Shown here one piece after another: positions 14,464 through 16,255 of a stretch of 16,255 bases of DNA. The DNA comes from Tissierellaceae bacterium (lineage in GTDB: Bacteria > Bacillota > Clostridia > Tissierellales > Tissierellaceae). The notes under the pieces are model-generated. The model saw only the letters and a program-made list of their open reading frames with translations, did not search any database and was not told the DNA's origin. Where the stretch lies: contig JALNZV010000039.1 in NCBI GenBank assembly GCA_023229175.1, forward strand, positions 1-16,255. Direction: 5' to 3'. Each line of letters starts with the position of its first letter. Within the stretch, counting starts at the first letter, position 1. The position numbers were made by a program, and so were the translations under genes.

Positions 14464-15933
14464 TTAATCGCAAGATAGTTCAACCCTGTTTCTGCCAGAA
14501 TTTTTAGCTCTATATAGAGCCTCATCAGCCTTAGCAATTAAATCCTCTGGAACTTGGTCACCTATTTCATCAATAAAGGAGACGCCAAGGCTTACAGTAA
14601 CAGATGTCAAAGCATCCTCCAACTCAATAATCTCCTCTTCAACAGCCTTCCTTATTTTTTCTGCAACCAGTGTAGCACCATTGCAATCTGTATTAGATAA
14701 TAGTACAATAAATTCTTCCCCACCAAATCGTGCTACCAGGTCTCCTGGTCTTCCAACAGTTTCTTTAATAGTATTAGCCACAACTTTCAAACAAATGTCG
14801 CCATTGAGATGGCCAAAAGTGTCATTAAAGTTTTTGAAATGATCTATATCAATCATAATCACGGACAGAGGAAAATCCTCCCTTTTATTAATATCCCAAA
14901 TAGCATCCATAAAGCTATCGAAATACCTTCTATTGGAAATACCCGTAAGGCCATCAACCATTGATATCTTTTCCAACTCCAAATTAGCTAGTTCCAATTG
15001 TGATTGGATTTTCTTCCTTCTGTCAATCTCTTTTCTCAGCTGAATAATCCATAAAAGAGAAACCAGAAGAACCAGAATAGAAATAGCAACAGTTTTAATA
15101 ATGGTCTGTACTATAACTGCCCTATCAAATTCTGTATCTAAGTTAATCCACTTGCTTTTAATCTTCGCCTCTTGGTCTTCAGTAATCGCGTTTAAAGCCT
15201 TGTTAAAAATACTAATTAATTGGGGCTTGTCTTTATGAGTGGCAAAATGAAGGGCTTGATCTTTTTCTGCCTCAAAGGAAATCAGTCGCAAATTTGTTAT
15301 TCCATTGGCGTGAATTAGATAATCTACAGTGGCAAGATTTCCAACATATGCGACTTCCTCTCCAGTAGATACAGATACTAGAGCAGATTCTACATCGTCA
15401 TATAATGAAATATTTATATGATTAAAGTCGAGCAAATAACCATGGTGGGAACTGTTATTTTGCACAGCTACTGTAAGGCCATTTAAATCGTCCATTCCAG
15501 AAATCTTTTTGTTGTCATCTTTGATAGCCACCACCCTTTTAAAATTGTAGTAGGGCTTAGAGAATATGAAAATCTTTTCCCTTTCTGGATTTATCCCAAT
15601 AGCAGGCAGCCCATCCAACTCTTTATTTAAAACCTTATCATAGGCCTCATTCCAGGTAAGACCTTTTTCAACCTGAAATTCTAAGCCAGTTAGCTCAGAT
15701 ACTAACTTCAAATAATCAGCAGCAATACCAAGATATTCATCATCTTTATTAAAAAATTCAAACGGTACAAACTTAGGATCGACTCCAAGGCGAATTACAG
15801 GATTGTCAGAAATAAAATCCTGCTCCTCTTTGGAAAAGTTTATTTCAGCTTTAGCTGCATAAGCTGGTATGAATAGATTAATAAAAAAGATAAATAAAAA
15901 GTTAAGAAAAATAATCCTTTTCAATGTTTTCAA
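14464..15933 (-). CDS. Membrane diguanylate cyclase with SBP_bac_3 extracytoplasmic sensor
   Basis: The protein has a signal/anchor helix near the N-terminus and a family-3 solute-binding domain (about 45-270) with VPFEFF and NPERE (ligand-type Arg). One membrane helix (about 283-301) and a coiled linker (302-325) follow, then an intact GGDEF domain with active-site GGEEF at 407-411 and an RPGD inhibitory-site motif five residues upstream. It should make cyclic di-GMP in response to an external solute and be product-inhibited. Residue positions count from TTG 15942. I prefer TTG 15933 (three residues shorter) because AAGGGG lies 9 bases before it, whereas it directly abuts 15942. No ATG is available. 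The gene is convergent with livF. Asn202 in AYVGN stands at the usual amine-binding Asp position, as in the kinase sensor. Confidence 0.9.
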   Translation of the reverse strand: MKTLKRIIFLNFLFIFFINLFIPAYAAKAEINFSKEEQDFISDNPVIRLGVDPKFVPFEFFNKDDEYLGIAADYLKLVSELTGLEFQVEKGLTWNEAYDKVLNKELDGLPAIGINPEREKIFIFSKPYYNFKRVVAIKDDNKKISGMDDLNGLTVAVQNNSSHHGYLLDFNHINISLYDDVESALVSVSTGEEVAYVGNLATVDYLIHANGITNLRLISFEAEKDQALHFATHKDKPQLISIFNKALNAITEDQEAKIKSKWINLDTEFDRAVIVQTIIKTVAISILVLLVSLLWIIQLRKEIDRRKKIQSQLELANLELEKISMVDGLTGISNRRYFDSFMDAIWDINKREDFPLSVIMIDIDHFKNFNDTFGHLNGDICLKVVANTIKETVGRPGDLVARFGGEEFIVLLSNTDCNGATLVAEKIRKAVEEEIIELEDALTSVTVSLGVSFIDEIGDQVPEDLIAKADEALYRAKNSGRNRVELSCD

Positions 15934-15942
15934 TATTATCAA

Positions 15943-16147
15943 CCCCTTAGCTATTAATACTTTACTATATCACAGTAAACTGAACAAATGCTGAAAACAA
16001 TATAGCTTAAAAGGTATTGGTGACTAGTCCTTTTTTGTCGCACAAAATAGATATAAAGATATATATTTTGGGTAATAGTACATATGGGTAAGTATTTAAC
16101 AGCATAAGATATAATATTTATAAAGAACATAGATAGTGTAAAGTAGC
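15943..16147. other. Intergenic region upstream of the cyclase gene
   Basis: AT-rich DNA without a credible gene. On the minus strand TGATATAGT (plus coordinates 15964-15972) could be an extended -10 element for the cyclase gene, about 31 bp before its start. A TATAAT at 16110-16115 on the plus strand has no matching -35. No tRNA-like or riboswitch-like fold was recognised. Confidence 0.4.
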
Positions 16148-16255
16148 TTATGAAAAGATAGAGTCAAAGAAATCAGGCTCAAATGAACCTAAAAAATTGC
16201 AAAATATATTTAGACTTGGGGCACCGCCACCCTTGACAGCATGCCAAAACAATGC
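16148..16255 (-). other. Possible 3' end of a reading frame cut by the window edge
   Basis: On the minus strand, 35 codons stay open from the window edge to a TAA at 16148-16150, reading HAVKGGGAPSLNIF near the edge and ending in a Phe/Asp-rich tail. One plus-strand frame (about 16137-16255) is also open across the same bases (SKKSGSNEPKKLQNIF, then LGAPPPL). The last 45 bases are more GC-rich than the preceding intergenic DNA. I do not recognise either translation and cannot say which strand, if any, is coding. Confidence 0.25.

Noticed and set aside
16175..16190. AGGCTCA/TGAACCT hairpin followed by an A-tract as a terminator
   Set aside because: The A-tract is on the wrong side for plus-strand termination, and on the minus strand the T-run precedes the stem.

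Overview
The window looks like chromosomal DNA from an AT-rich, low-GC anaerobic Firmicute, most likely a clostridial or Tissierella-like amino-acid or purine fermenter. This is inferred from strong AGGAGG ribosome-binding sites, frequent AGG/AGA/ATA codons, TTG starts and the gene families present; no rRNA or housekeeping marker is available to name a genus. No IS element, CRISPR array or tRNA is visible.

Region 1 (1-6603, plus strand) is a tightly spaced operon. It opens with the C-terminal half of a molybdenum hydroxylase large subunit encoded as a separate gene, as in the NdhM subunit of Eubacterium barkeri nicotinate dehydrogenase. Next come an unusual chemoreceptor and the maturation set for selenium-dependent molybdenum hydroxylases: YqeC, a MocA/YgfJ-like nucleotidyltransferase, YqeB and XdhC. 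Glutamate formimidoyltransferase (FtcD) is last. The N-terminal Mo half, the FAD subunit and the 2Fe-2S subunit are not in the window and should lie further upstream or elsewhere. The mix of Se-Mo hydroxylase maturation genes and a formimino-transferring enzyme suggests anaerobic purine (xanthine-type) fermentation. A long bidirectional terminator closes the operon.

Region 2 (6596-9563, minus strand) is a two-component pair: a membrane histidine kinase with an extracytoplasmic solute-binding (SBP_bac_3) sensor, and a NtrC-type sigma-54-dependent response regulator.

Region 3 (9564-14456) starts with a 238-bp divergent intergenic region holding a textbook -24/-12 sigma-54 promoter and, about 100 bp upstream of its predicted start, a 12+12 bp perfect inverted repeat suitable as an enhancer site. 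Downstream is a complete livKHMGF branched-chain amino-acid-type ABC importer operon ending in a hairpin terminator. The kinase, regulator, enhancer, promoter and importer read as one self-contained sense-and-import module.

Region 4 (14464-16255, minus strand) is a membrane diguanylate cyclase with the same SBP_bac_3 type of sensor, convergent with the liv operon. It is followed by about 310 bp without a confident gene, whose last 105 bases may be the end of another reading frame cut by the window edge.
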